From assembly GCF_030812875.1 (NCBI RefSeq), contig NZ_JAUSTN010000011.1, forward strand, positions 1 through 34,829: 34,829 nt of DNA, read 5' to 3'. The position numbers and the translations under genes were made by a program. This document shows, piece after piece, positions 1 through 9,000 of the stretch. Under the pieces are notes generated by a model that saw only the letters and a program-made list of their open reading frames with translations, did not search any database and was not told where the DNA came from. Position 1 is the stretch's first letter. Every line of letters starts with the position of its first letter. This stretch comes from Peptoniphilus_B koenoeneniae. GTDB lineage: Bacteria > Bacillota > Clostridia > Tissierellales > Peptoniphilaceae.

Positions 1-206
1 ACGTGTGATGTTGAGATTGTGATTCCTCTTTCTCTTTCTTCTGGTGCCTTGTCTATGTGAGCATAGTCTACGAATTCTCCTGAGCCGTATCTTTTATTTA
101 GTACTAGAGTTATTGCTGCTGTTAGAGTTGTTTTACCGTGGTCTACGTGTCCTATTGTTCCTATATTTACGTGTGGTTTGGTTCTTTCAAAATGTTGTTT
201 AGCCAT
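1..206 (-). CDS. tuf: Elongation factor Tu, N-terminal part (cut by window edge)
   Basis: The reverse strand encodes MAKQHFERTKPHVNIGTIGH and continues with the EF-Tu P-loop GHVDHGKTTLT and the switch I stretch APEERERGITI, so this is the GTPase that carries aminoacyl-tRNA to the ribosome. Only about 68 residues are present; the rest lies beyond position 1. The ATG is at 204-206. Its Shine-Dalgarno AAGGAGGA (about 211-218) overlaps the fusA stop codon at 217-219, so tuf follows fusA in one transcript with probable coupling. It is the last visible gene of the rpsL-rpsG-fusA-tuf operon, the usual order in Bacillota. Confidence 0.97.
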   Translation of the reverse strand, partial: MAKQHFERTKPHVNIGTIGHVDHGKTTLTAAITLVLNKRYGSGEFVDYAHIDKAPEERERGITISTSH

Positions 207-216
207 TTCTTCCTCC

Positions 217-2292
217 TTATTTGTTTTTCTTGCCGATTACTTCATCAGCTATACTGTTTGGTACTTGTTCATAGTGGTCAAATTGCATTGAATAGTTTGC
301 TCTTCCTTGTGTGTTTGAACGAAGTGCTGTTGCATATCCGAACATTTCTGCAAGGGGTACATAACATGTTACTATTTGTGCACCGTTTACAAGTTCCATT
401 CCTTCCATTCTTCCACGTCTTGAGTTTATATCTCCAATTACATCTCCCATATATTCTTCTGGAGTTGTAATTTCAACCTTCATCATAGGTTCAAGTAATA
501 CTGGGTTTCCTTTTGAAAGGGCATCTCTTAAAGCCATTGATCCAGCTATTTTAAATGCCATTTCTGAAGAGTCAACTTCGTGGTATGAACCGTCATAAAG
601 TGTTACTTTTATATCAAGTACTTCATATCCTCCAAGTACACCTGATTGAAGAGCTTCTTCAATTCCTTGTTGTACTGGTCCAATATATTCTTTGGGGATA
701 GCTCCTCCGACAATTTTATTTTCAAATACAAAGCCTGAACCTGGTTCAAGGGGTTCTACTTTAATTTTAGCGTGACCATATTGTCCACGTCCTCCGGATT
801 GACGTACATATTTGCCTTCCCCGTCGGCTTCTTTTGTAATTGATTCTCTGTAAGAAACTTGTGGATTTCCGATATTTGCTTCGACTTTAAATTCTCTAAG
901 CATTCTATCTACAATAATATCAAGGTGAAGTTCTCCCATTCCTGCTATTATTGTTTGTCCTGTTTCTTCATCAGTGTATGTTTTAAATGTCGGGTCTTCT
1001 TCTGCAAGTTTTTGTAGGGCTATTGCCATTTTATCTTGTGATGCTTTTGTCTTTGGTTCTATGGCAACTGAAATTACCGGTTCTGGGAATTCCATGTTTT
1101 CAAGAATTATTTGATCTTTTTCATCACAAAGAGTATCTCCTGTAGTGGTTTCTTTTAAGCCTACTGCAGCTGCAATTTCTCCTGCAAATACTTCTTCTAT
1201 TTCTTCACGCTTGTTTGCGTGCATTAAAAGAATTCTTCCTATTCTTTCTCTTTTACCCTTTGTTGAGTTCATTACATATGATCCAGCTTTTATGGATCCT
1301 GAATAAACTCTAAAGTAAGCAAGTTTACCTACATAGGGGTCTGTTACTATTTTAAAAGCAAGAGCTGACATAGGTTCATCATCTGATGCGTGTCTGTCTT
1401 CTTCTTCGTCTGTACCCGGTTTTGTTCCTACTATTGCAGGAATATCTGTAGGTGCAGGTAAATAGTCTATTATTGCATCAAGTAAAAGTTGTACACCCTT
1501 GTTTTTGTATGATGATCCACAAGTTACTGGGGTCATTTTTACTGCAAGTGTTCCTTTTCTTATTGCATTTTTTATCATTGTATCGGTTATTTCTTCTTCT
1601 TCAAGGTAAGCCATCATAAGATCTTCGTCAAATTCCGATACTCTTTCTATTAATTTATCTCTGTATTCTAAAGCTTTATCCATATATTCTTCAGGTACAT
1701 CTTCTATTTCTATTTCTGTTCCCAGTTGATCTTTATAGATTTCAGCTTTCATTTCTACAAGGTCAATCATTCCTACAAAATTTTCTTCAGCTCCTATTGG
1801 GATTTGAATTGGAACGGGATTGCCATGTAGTTTTTTATCAATTGTTTCAACTGATCTGAAAAAGTCTGCACCGGTTACGTCCATTTTGTTTATATGGGCA
1901 ATTCTTGGTACGTGATACTTGTCAGCTTGTCTCCAAACTGTTTCAGATTGAGGTTCAACACCTGATTTTGCATCAAATAATGCAACTGCTCCATCAAGAA
2001 CTCTTAGGGATCTTTCTACTTCTACTGTGAAGTCAACGTGTCCCGGAGTGTCAATGATGTTTAATCTGTAACCCTTCCAGTGAGCTGTTGTGGCTGCAGA
2101 AGTAATTGTAATACCTCTTTCTTGCTCTTGGGCCATCCAGTCCATTTGAGCAGCACCTTCGTGGGTTTCTCCAATTTTGTGTATCTTACCGGTGTAGTAC
2201 AAAATACGTTCTGTTGTTGTAGTTTTTCCGGCGTCGATATGAGCCATAATACCTATATTTCTTACTTTATCTAATGGTATTTCTCTTGGCAT
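217..2292 (-). CDS. fusA: Elongation factor G
   Basis: Translocation GTPase of protein synthesis, 691 residues and full length for the family. The G-domain motifs are visible: P-loop AHIDAGKT (residues 17-24), switch I RGITITSAAT, DTPGHVDF and NKMD, followed by domains II to V ending in ADEVIGKKNK. The start chosen is MPREIPLDK at 2292, preceded by GGGAGGAAGT. An in-frame ATG 30 bases further upstream lies inside the rpsG reading frame and adds an N-terminus not seen in EF-G. The start is 10 bases after the rpsG stop, so the two genes are co-transcribed. The stop codon is part of the tuf ribosome site. Confidence 0.97.
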   Translation of the reverse strand: MPREIPLDKVRNIGIMAHIDAGKTTTTERILYYTGKIHKIGETHEGAAQMDWMAQEQERGITITSAATTAHWKGYRLNIIDTPGHVDFTVEVERSLRVLDGAVALFDAKSGVEPQSETVWRQADKYHVPRIAHINKMDVTGADFFRSVETIDKKLHGNPVPIQIPIGAEENFVGMIDLVEMKAEIYKDQLGTEIEIEDVPEEYMDKALEYRDKLIERVSEFDEDLMMAYLEEEEITDTMIKNAIRKGTLAVKMTPVTCGSSYKNKGVQLLLDAIIDYLPAPTDIPAIVGTKPGTDEEEDRHASDDEPMSALAFKIVTDPYVGKLAYFRVYSGSIKAGSYVMNSTKGKRERIGRILLMHANKREEIEEVFAGEIAAAVGLKETTTGDTLCDEKDQIILENMEFPEPVISVAIEPKTKASQDKMAIALQKLAEEDPTFKTYTDEETGQTIIAGMGELHLDIIVDRMLREFKVEANIGNPQVSYRESITKEADGEGKYVRQSGGRGQYGHAKIKVEPLEPGSGFVFENKIVGGAIPKEYIGPVQQGIEEALQSGVLGGYEVLDIKVTLYDGSYHEVDSSEMAFKIAGSMALRDALSKGNPVLLEPMMKVEITTPEEYMGDVIGDINSRRGRMEGMELVNGAQIVTCYVPLAEMFGYATALRSNTQGRANYSMQFDHYEQVPNSIADEVIGKKNK

Positions 2293-2302
2293 ACTTCCTC
2301 CC

Positions 2303-2773
2303 TTACCATCTGTAGTGAGCAAATGCCTTGTTGGCTTCTGCGGTTCTGTGCATTTCTTCTTTTCTCTTTACTGATGCGCCCAGACCATTTGAAGCATCGA
2401 TTATTTCTTTTGCAAGTCTTTGATCCATAGTTTTTTCTCCACGGGCTCTTGCAAATTTAACAAGCCATCTAAGTCCTAGAGTTTGACGTCTTTCAGGTCT
2501 TACTTCCATAGGAACTTGGTATGTTGCTCCACCTATTCTTCTTCCTTTTACTTCCAGCACAGGCATAACATTGTTAAGTGCTTTATAGAACACTTCTATT
2601 GGATCTTCGCCTGTTGATTCTTGTACAGCATCCATTGCGCTATACACAATTCTTTGAGCTGTTCCCTTTTTTCCGTCAAGCATTACATTGTTTATTAACT
2701 TTGTAATTACTACATCATCAAATTTAGGATCAGCCATTACTTCTCGTTTTTGGATATGTCCTTTTCTTGGCAT
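2303..2773 (-). CDS. rpsG: 30S ribosomal protein S7
   Basis: Primary 16S rRNA-binding protein that organises the 30S head. It has 156 residues, the usual bacterial length, begins MPRKGHIQKREV and contains the S7 signature around PVLEVKGRRIGGATYQVP. A strong ribosome site (AAGGAGGGAAGTT) precedes the ATG. It lies 94 bases downstream of rpsL; that spacer holds a weak stem (CGGT pairing with ACCG, about 2813-2832). In E. coli the S12-S7 spacer is where S7 represses its own translation. Whether this spacer does the same cannot be judged from sequence alone. Confidence 0.97.
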   Translation of the reverse strand: MPRKGHIQKREVMADPKFDDVVITKLINNVMLDGKKGTAQRIVYSAMDAVQESTGEDPIEVFYKALNNVMPVLEVKGRRIGGATYQVPMEVRPERRQTLGLRWLVKFARARGEKTMDQRLAKEIIDASNGLGASVKRKEEMHRTAEANKAFAHYRW

Positions 2774-2867
2774 AACTTCCCTCCTTAACCATTAATAGTC
2801 GATTCATCGGTACTCAGTTTTTGACCGTAAGCCTAAGCAATCTATATTAAAGTCAAATTTCATTTAA

Positions 2868-3281
2868 TCAGTTTTTCGGCTTCTTTGTACCATATTTTGA
2901 TCTTGCTTGACGTCTTGTATCAACGCCTGCAGTGTCCAGTGTTCCTCTTATGATGTGGTATCTAACACCTGGTAAGTCTTTTACCCTACCGCCACGAATA
3001 AGAACTACACTGTGTTCTTGCAAGTTGTGTCCGATTCCGGGAATGTAAGCCATTACTTCGTATCCGTTTGTTAAACGAACCCTTGCTACTTTTCTTAGAG
3101 CTGAGTTAGGTTTTTTCGGTGTTACTGTTCTAACTGCAACACATACTCCTCTCTTTTGAGGTGAATTTACATCAGTTTCAACTTTTCTTAGTGAATCATA
3201 GTTCACATCAAGAGCAGGTGATTTTGATTTGTGTTCTACTTTCTTTCTACCTTGTCTAACCAGCTGATTAATAGTCGGCAT
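2868..3281 (-). CDS. rpsL: 30S ribosomal protein S12
   Basis: Decoding-centre ribosomal protein, 137 residues. It begins MPTINQLVRQGRKKV and carries the Bacillota-type loop before the PQKRGVC motif. Both lysines that mutate in streptomycin resistance appear wild type (TPKKPNSALRK and GGRVKDLPG), so the sequence predicts a sensitive S12. The start at 3281 is fixed by a near-perfect AAAGGAGGTG six bases upstream; an in-frame extension to 3362 would run through the promoter and is rejected. It is the first gene of the rpsL-rpsG-fusA-tuf operon. The promoter lies immediately upstream, and no rplGB/ybxF-type L7Ae gene sits between rpoC and rpsL. Confidence 0.96.
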   Translation of the reverse strand: MPTINQLVRQGRKKVEHKSKSPALDVNYDSLRKVETDVNSPQKRGVCVAVRTVTPKKPNSALRKVARVRLTNGYEVMAYIPGIGHNLQEHSVVLIRGGRVKDLPGVRYHIIRGTLDTAGVDTRRQARSKYGTKKPKN

Positions 3282-3316
3282 TAAGGCACCTCCTTTATAA
3301 ATTTTTGCATAATTTA

Positions 3317-3372
3317 AAGACCACCTAATGGTAGCCATAAATACGCTTATATATTCTATCATTAGTGGTCTT
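3317..3372. repeat. Inverted repeat around the rpsL promoter core
   Basis: Left arm AAGACCACCTAATG (3317-3330) and right arm CATTAGTGGTCTT (3360-3372) are reverse complements apart from one extra base. The 29-base interval holds the -10 box and probable start site, while the right arm fills the -35/-10 spacer. Because that arm is mostly upstream of the start site, the symmetry can act only on DNA, unless an upstream transcript reads through. It looks like an operator for a dimeric or looping protein; no such site is known to me for S12 operons. Confidence 0.7.
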
Positions 3373-3381
3373 GTACGTCAA
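3353..3381 (-). promoter_or_regulatory. Sigma-A promoter of the rpsL operon
   Basis: Read on the minus strand: TTGACG (3376-3381), exactly 17 bases, then TAGAAT (3353-3358). Transcription would start near 3346, leaving about a 65-base leader before the rpsL ATG. This independent promoter fits the separation of rpsL from rpoC. Confidence 0.8.
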
Positions 3382-3422
3382 CTTTTTTTAATTTTTCTAT
3401 CTGTTTTTTCTTTACTTTTATT

Positions 3423-4487
3423 TTAAATTTGTCCTTTTAAAATTTGACCCTTTATTTGGTCTTTTGAGAAGTATTTTATAAGTTTAAATATTATCATGAC
3501 AAGGGATACTCCCAATAAAATATGTCCGACTCCTGCAAAACCTGTCATAGAATTTATCAGAAGTTTTGAAGGCTTGTATAGATTTATAAGGCCATGTAAA
3601 AACATGATTGAATAGGTTAGAAACATTCCTGCCTCATAGATTTTAAGGGTGGTCTTAAATTCTTGTCCTTGAATTTGTAAGCTTTTAAGGGCCAAGAAAA
3701 ATACGAAAAGAACAATGAAGCCTAAAACTATAAGGTGTCCATGAACTCTTAAAAGGTTGGGGTCAAGTGGAGCTATTTTGCCGAATTCTCTATAAAATGC
3801 TCCTGCAATTAAACCTGAGATTAAAAATGAAAATGCTGATCTTAAAAATTCCAGGCTTCCAAAGCTTTCTTTTGTGTTTTTTCTAAATTTTACAATCATC
3901 ATTATATATGCCATGGTTTTTGGTATCATTAAGGCTCCAACTATGGGGTAGGTCCTTTTAAAAAGAACTACCGGTGTGTAAAAAGCGAAACTTAAGAATA
4001 CCCAAATCCACAGGTTTTTTAGTTCTTCCTTGTATTTAAATTTAATTAGTAGGCAAATTACAATTATTCCCATTACTAAAAAGGGTATGTTTGATATTAA
4101 ATCAAGGGTATCTGAAAGGTTTACAAAGTTATAAATAACCAGAACTTCTCTTACAATTAAAGAAAGTCCTAGGGCAAAGTCCATTTTTTTATTTTTATAG
4201 CCTAGAATTTTTTTTATATAAATGTAAAATAAAACATAAAAAATTGACATGGTTACTGCTGATACTTTACTTCCATATAAAAGGAGGTTCTTATTTATTA
4301 CAAAGCCATTTTCTTCAACCCTTGATATAATCCTCGGGACTAAGTGGAAGGTATCTCCTCCTGCAAGTAATATTGCCATTGTTCCTAAAAGATTTTTGCC
4401 CGGTTTTTTTGATGTGAACATCTTTAGACCCAAATACATGGCAAAGGTTAAATAAAATATATCAAAAAATACTTCCAATTCTCTCAT
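3423..4487 (-). CDS. Polytopic membrane protein with C-terminal DUF2871-like domain
   Basis: 354 residues with roughly ten hydrophobic segments. The last third (about residues 215-345: GLIAGAFYREFGK, LRVHGHLIVLGF, MTGFAGVGHILLGV) resembles DUF2871, a small membrane domain of unknown function that I recall as a stand-alone protein of about 130 residues. The first 210 residues form a separate multi-span region with a GGDTFHLVPR motif (D45, H48, R52) that I do not recognise. The start chosen is MRELEVFF at 4487, which forms an ATGA overlap with the tetR stop and has AGAGG upstream; an in-frame ATG at 4511 has no ribosome site. Translational coupling to tetR suggests the regulator controls this protein. 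Ion, heme or small-molecule handling is possible but unproven. The final residues contain a short GQI(L)KGQI duplication. Confidence 0.75.
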   Translation of the reverse strand: MRELEVFFDIFYLTFAMYLGLKMFTSKKPGKNLLGTMAILLAGGDTFHLVPRIISRVEENGFVINKNLLLYGSKVSAVTMSIFYVLFYIYIKKILGYKNKKMDFALGLSLIVREVLVIYNFVNLSDTLDLISNIPFLVMGIIVICLLIKFKYKEELKNLWIWVFLSFAFYTPVVLFKRTYPIVGALMIPKTMAYIMMIVKFRKNTKESFGSLEFLRSAFSFLISGLIAGAFYREFGKIAPLDPNLLRVHGHLIVLGFIVLFVFFLALKSLQIQGQEFKTTLKIYEAGMFLTYSIMFLHGLINLYKPSKLLINSMTGFAGVGHILLGVSLVMIIFKLIKYFSKDQIKGQILKGQI

Positions 4488-5077
4488 TTTTCTACGCCTC
4501 TTAAAATCCAATTTGTATATAGTTTATAAACTTCTATAAATTTTTCTCTTGTATAGTCATTTCTGAAACTTTCTTTTATAAGTTCATGGATTATACTTTT
4601 TATGAAATTTATAAATTCCATCATTTCTTTTTTATTTATGTTTTCTATTTCTATTTGAGGATTTTTTAAATCCTTTAAGTTAGTCTCTACAAATTCTTTT
4701 CTGTAGTGATCCTCTACTTTTTCGTCCCAATTTAAAAATTTATGTTTGTATAAATTTCTCTTTTTTTGGTCATAAAGAGTTTTTAACAAAAATTCTCCAT
4801 ATTTATTTAAACTTTCTTTTAAATTCCCCTTTTCTTTTACCAAAAGTTTAAAAAATTCTCCATGTATCTCTAGTGTTTCTCTTTTAAGCATAAGAAAATA
4901 GGCATCATAGATGTCATCAAAGTATTGATAAAATGAACCTCTTGCCATTTTACTTTCTTTGATAATGTCTGAAACTGCTGCTTCTTTTATAGATTTACTT
5001 TCAAAAACATTTTTTAAGGCCTTATAAATGTTATTTTGTTTTTCTTCTGGTAAATTATAAAAAGTTTTATTTGCCAT
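4484..5077 (-). CDS. TetR/AcrR-family transcriptional regulator
   Basis: 197 residues. The N-terminal helix-turn-helix reads NNIYKALKNVFESKSIKEAAVSD then IIKESKMARGSFYQYFDD (about residues 12-50), the classic TetR DNA-binding domain. The C-terminal ligand and dimer domain is helical, lysine-rich and unassigned. The start at 5077 is supported by AAGGAGG five bases upstream; the in-frame ATG at 5098 lies inside an operator palindrome and is rejected. It is co-transcribed and ATGA-coupled with the downstream membrane protein. Two identical-format palindromes in its promoter strongly suggest autorepression. The inducer is unknown. Confidence 0.9.
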   Translation of the reverse strand: MANKTFYNLPEEKQNNIYKALKNVFESKSIKEAAVSDIIKESKMARGSFYQYFDDIYDAYFLMLKRETLEIHGEFFKLLVKEKGNLKESLNKYGEFLLKTLYDQKKRNLYKHKFLNWDEKVEDHYRKEFVETNLKDLKNPQIEIENINKKEMMEFINFIKSIIHELIKESFRNDYTREKFIEVYKLYTNWILRGVEK

Positions 5078-5092
5078 AAGCCCTCCTTTTTG

Positions 5093-5143
5093 TGACACTG
5101 TGTCATTTATTTTTATTTTAATGACAGTCTGTCATTTTGTCAA
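5093..5143 (-). promoter_or_regulatory. tetR promoter with two matching operator palindromes
   Basis: Minus strand: TTGACA (5138-5143), 17 bases, TAAAAT (5115-5120). Operator O1, AATGACAGTCTGTCATT (5120-5136), fills the -35/-10 spacer. Operator O2, TGACACTGTGTCA (5093-5105), lies between the start site and the ribosome site. Both fit a 13-base rule TGACA-S-T-S-TGTCA with perfect dyad symmetry, as expected for a TetR dimer site blocking initiation and early elongation. Confidence 0.85.
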
Positions 5144-5167
5144 GTTTTTATTTTTTATTTTATTTAA

Positions 5168-6000
5168 TTCGCCTTACGGCGATCGGACCAATGAATTGGT
5201 CCCTACATTCATTTGCAGGGGTTTAATCTTGTGAAACCTCTTCGCACAAATTTACACCACATTCACGTGTGGATTTCATGTTTGGATAAAATTACAATAC
5301 ATTTATGCGTGGGCTTTTGTGGGCTGTAGGGACCGGTTTACCGGTCCACGTGTATAATGTGGGAGAACAAAATAAATATTTGATTTAAAATTTATTTTAA
5401 ATTTACATTTTTATTTTTATTTTATTTTAAATTTTTTCAATTTACATTTTTTCTTTATTTTTTCTTTTTCATTTTTTTATTTTATTTCAATTCGCCTTAC
5501 GGCGGCGGACCAATAAATTGGTCCCTACATTCGATTGCAAGGATTTAATTTTGTAAAATCTTTTCGCACAAATTTACACCACATTCACGTGTGGATTTCA
5601 TGTTTGGATAAAATTACAATACATTTATGCGTGGGCTTTTGTGGGCTGTAGGGACCGGTTTACCGGTCCACGTGTATAATGTGGGAGAACAAAATAAATA
5701 TTTGATTTAAAATTTATTTTAAATTTTTTTATAAATATTTTTTACGCTCTACGTGAAGCATTTTTGTTTTAAATTTTTCAACATACATTTTTTCTTTATT
5801 TTTTCTTTCTCATTTTTTTATTTTATTTCAATTCGCCTTACGGCGACCGGACCAATGAATTGGTCCCTACATTCGATTGCAAGGATTTAATTTTATTAAT
5901 CCTTTACACATAAAATTACCTCACATTCACGTGTGGGTTCCATATTCGAATAAAATTATCTTACATTTTTATGTGTGGGATTTTGTGGGCTGTAGGGGTT
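5168..6000. repeat. Tandem hairpin-repeat array, left copy (three units)
   Basis: There is no gene in this 900-base gap. It holds three tandem units, read here in the A-to-B direction. Each starts with a small stem (CGCCTTACGGCG), then palindrome A (GGACCAATGAATTGGTCC or close variant at 5185, 5507, 5849), then about 127 bases with an inner stem (5257-5272), then palindrome B (GGACCGGTTTACCGGTCC at 5330 and 5652), then an AT-rich linker. Units 1 and 2 are identical over 5241-5404 and 5563-5726. Unit 3 has lost palindrome B: its CTGTAGGG runs straight into the rpoC terminator region. A GCTTCACGTAGAGC-type motif at about 5745-5762 is also shared with the other arrays. Confidence 0.9.
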
Positions 6001-6012
6001 TTTGTTGGCAAT

Positions 6013-6045
6013 AAAAAAGCTACACATCTTGTATGATGTATAGCT
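6013..6045 (-). terminator. Intrinsic terminator of rpoBC
   Basis: On the minus strand an 11-base stem with one wobble pair (AGCTATACATC with GATGTGTAGCT) and a six-base loop is followed by TTTTTT. It begins about 11 bases after the rpoC stop, so rpoB-rpoC form a closed transcription unit that does not extend to rpsL. Confidence 0.88.
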
Positions 6046-6056
6046 AATTTTTATTT

Positions 6057-9000
6057 TTAGTCTTCTTTTATTTCTTCTTTTACTATTTTATTTTTTTCCA
6101 GTCTTTCTGAATTTTCCAAAATTTCAAAGTTTTCTTTTAGTTGGTCTGCTATGTCTATTTGAACTTTTGAATTTATTCTTGCTCCTGTTCCTGCAGGAAT
6201 CAATTGACCGATTATTATATTTTCTTTTAGTCCTTGCAATAAGTCTTCTTTTCCTTTTATTGCTGCATCTGTAAGAACTCTTGTGGTTTCTTGGAAGGAT
6301 GCTGCTGATAGGAAGGATTCTGTTGCAAGAGAGGCTTTTGTGATTCCAAGAAGACTTACTTGACCTTGAGCAGGATTTTTGCCTTCTTCTTCCAATCTTT
6401 TGTTTTCAGATTTATAGTCTGCAATGTCAACAAGGGATCCTGGTAAAAAGTCTGTGTCTCCTGCATCATAGATTTTAACTTTGTTCATCATTTGGCGAAC
6501 TATTATTTCTATGTGCTTGTCATTAATGTCTACCCCTTGTAATCTGTAAACTCTTTGAACTTCTTTTACAATGTATTCTTCTACTCCTTTTGAGCCTTTT
6601 ACTCTTAAAAGGTCTTGAGGGTATACGGATCCTTCTGTAAGTTCTTGTCCTTTTACAACTTTATCTCCGGTTTTTACTTTTAGTCTTGCTCCGAATACTA
6701 TGTTGTAAGTTTGGTTTTCGCCTGTTTCGCTTACTATTACAACTTCTCTCTTGTTATTTTGTTCTATGACTTCTACTGTTCCGTCTATTTCTGCAATAAC
6801 TGCAAGTCCCTTAGGTTTTCTTGCTTCAAAAAGTTCTTCAACTCTTGGAAGACCTTGAGTGATATCTGCTGCTGCTGCTACTCCGCCTGTGTGGAATGTT
6901 CTCATTGTAAGTTGGGTACCAGGTTCTCCTATGGATTGAGCAGCTATTACTCCTACTGCTTCTCCGATACCTACTTGGCTTCCTGTTGCAAGGTTTCTTC
7001 CGTAGCAATGTGCGCAGACTCCTGTTTTGCATTTACAACCTAAAACTGATCTTACTTTTACTTCTTCTATGCCTAATTTTTCAATTAATTCAGCGTCATC
7101 ATCGGAAATTTGTGTGTTTGCTTTTACTATAATTTCTCCTGTTTCTGGATTTATTATATCTTCAAAAGCATATCTTCCTTCGATTCTGTCTTTTAGGCTT
7201 TCTATTAATTCTTTTCCGTCTTTAAAGGCTCTTGCTACAAGATATTCATCTGTACCGCAATCTTCTTCTTGTATTATTACTTGTTGTGATACGTCTACAA
7301 GTCTTCTTGTTAAATATCCTGAGTCCGCAGTTCTTAATGCTGTATCTGCAAGTCCCTTTCTGGAACCATGAGCTGACATGTAAAACTCAAGTACGCTAAG
7401 TCCTTCACGGAAGTTACTTTTTATTGGAACTTCTATTGTTCTACCTGAAAGTGATGCCATAAGTCCACGCATACCTGCAAGCTGTCTGATTTGGTTTTTA
7501 CTACCTCTGGCTCCTGAATCTGCCATTATATAAATGTTGTTTAAGGAGTCAAATCCATCCATAACTTCATCTGTTAGGTCTTCTGTAGCTTTATTCCAAA
7601 TTTCTATTACTTTTTCATATCTTTCTTCATCGGAAATAAGACCCATTCCGAAAGCTTCTTCATATTGTTTTACTTCTTCGTCTGCAGCTTTTAGAATATT
7701 TGGCTTTGTATCCGGAACTTCAACGTCCCCCATGGAAATTGAAATGGCACCTATTGTTGAATAGTGGTAGCCCTTTGACTTAATGTTATCAAGAAGTCTT
7801 GCTGTTGCAATATTTCCATGCTTTTTATAAGTCTTGTCTATTATTGTTCCAAGAAGTTTTTTATCTATTACCCTATCAATTTCAAGTCCGTAAGGATCAA
7901 CTTTTCTATCTACAAATCCTAAGTCTTGAGCTATAAAATCATTTACTATAAATCTTCCTACTGAAGAATAAACAATTTTTCCCCTCTTGTCATTTTCATC
8001 AAGATATTTTCTAATTCCTACATGAGCTTGAAGGTGTAAAAATCCGCTTTGATATGCATGCATCATTTCATCATAGTCGCAAAAGACCATGCCGTCTCCC
8101 TTTAGTTTGTCTTTTCTATCTAAAGTCAGATAATACATACCTAAAATCATATCTTGTGTTGGAGTTGTAATAGGTTTTCCATCTTTAAGGGCAAGAATGT
8201 TATTTGTAGATAACATTAAAAGTCTTGCTTCTGCTTGTGCCTCTGTGGAAAGAGGAAGATGGACAGCCATTTGGTCTCCGTCGAAGTCAGCATTGTAGGC
8301 TGTACAAACAAGGGGATGAAGTTTAATTGCCTTTCCTTCTACAAGAACAGGTTCAAAAGCTTGAATACCCAGTCTGTGAAGAGTAGGGGCACGATTTAAT
8401 AGTACTGGATGATCTTTTATTACATCTTCAAGTACGTCCCAAACTTCTTCTGATTGTCTTTCTACTTTTCTTTTTGCACTTTTTATATTATGAGCATACT
8501 CTCTTTTTACAAGTTCTCTCATAACAAAGGGCTTGAAAAGTTCAAGGGCCATATTTTTAGGAAGTCCGCATTGATAAAATTTAAGGTCCGGACCTACAAC
8601 GATAACTGAACGTCCTGAGTAGTCTACACGCTTACCAAGCAAGTTTTGACGGAAACGTCCTTGTTTACCCTTAAGCATTTCTGAAAGGGATTTTAAAGGT
8701 CTGTTTCCCGGTCCTGTTACCGGTCTGCCTCTTCTACCATTGTCAATTAATGCATCTACAGCTTCTTGAAGCATTCTCTTTTCATTTCTGACAATAATGT
8801 CCGGTGCATTTATATCAAGTAGTTTTTTTAATCTGTTGTTTCTGTTTAAGATTCTTCTATATAAATCATTTAAATCGCTTGTAGCAAATCTTCCCCCGTC
8901 TAATTGAACCATAGGTCTAAGATCTGGTGGAATAACAGGAACTGCATCAAGGATCATCCATTCAGGTTTGTTGCCTGATTGGATAAAAGCTTCAATAACT

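Noticed and set aside
3282..3362. N-terminal extension of S12 beginning MIEYISVFM
   Set aside because: It would require translation from within the promoter, and a perfect ribosome site precedes the canonical MPTINQL start.
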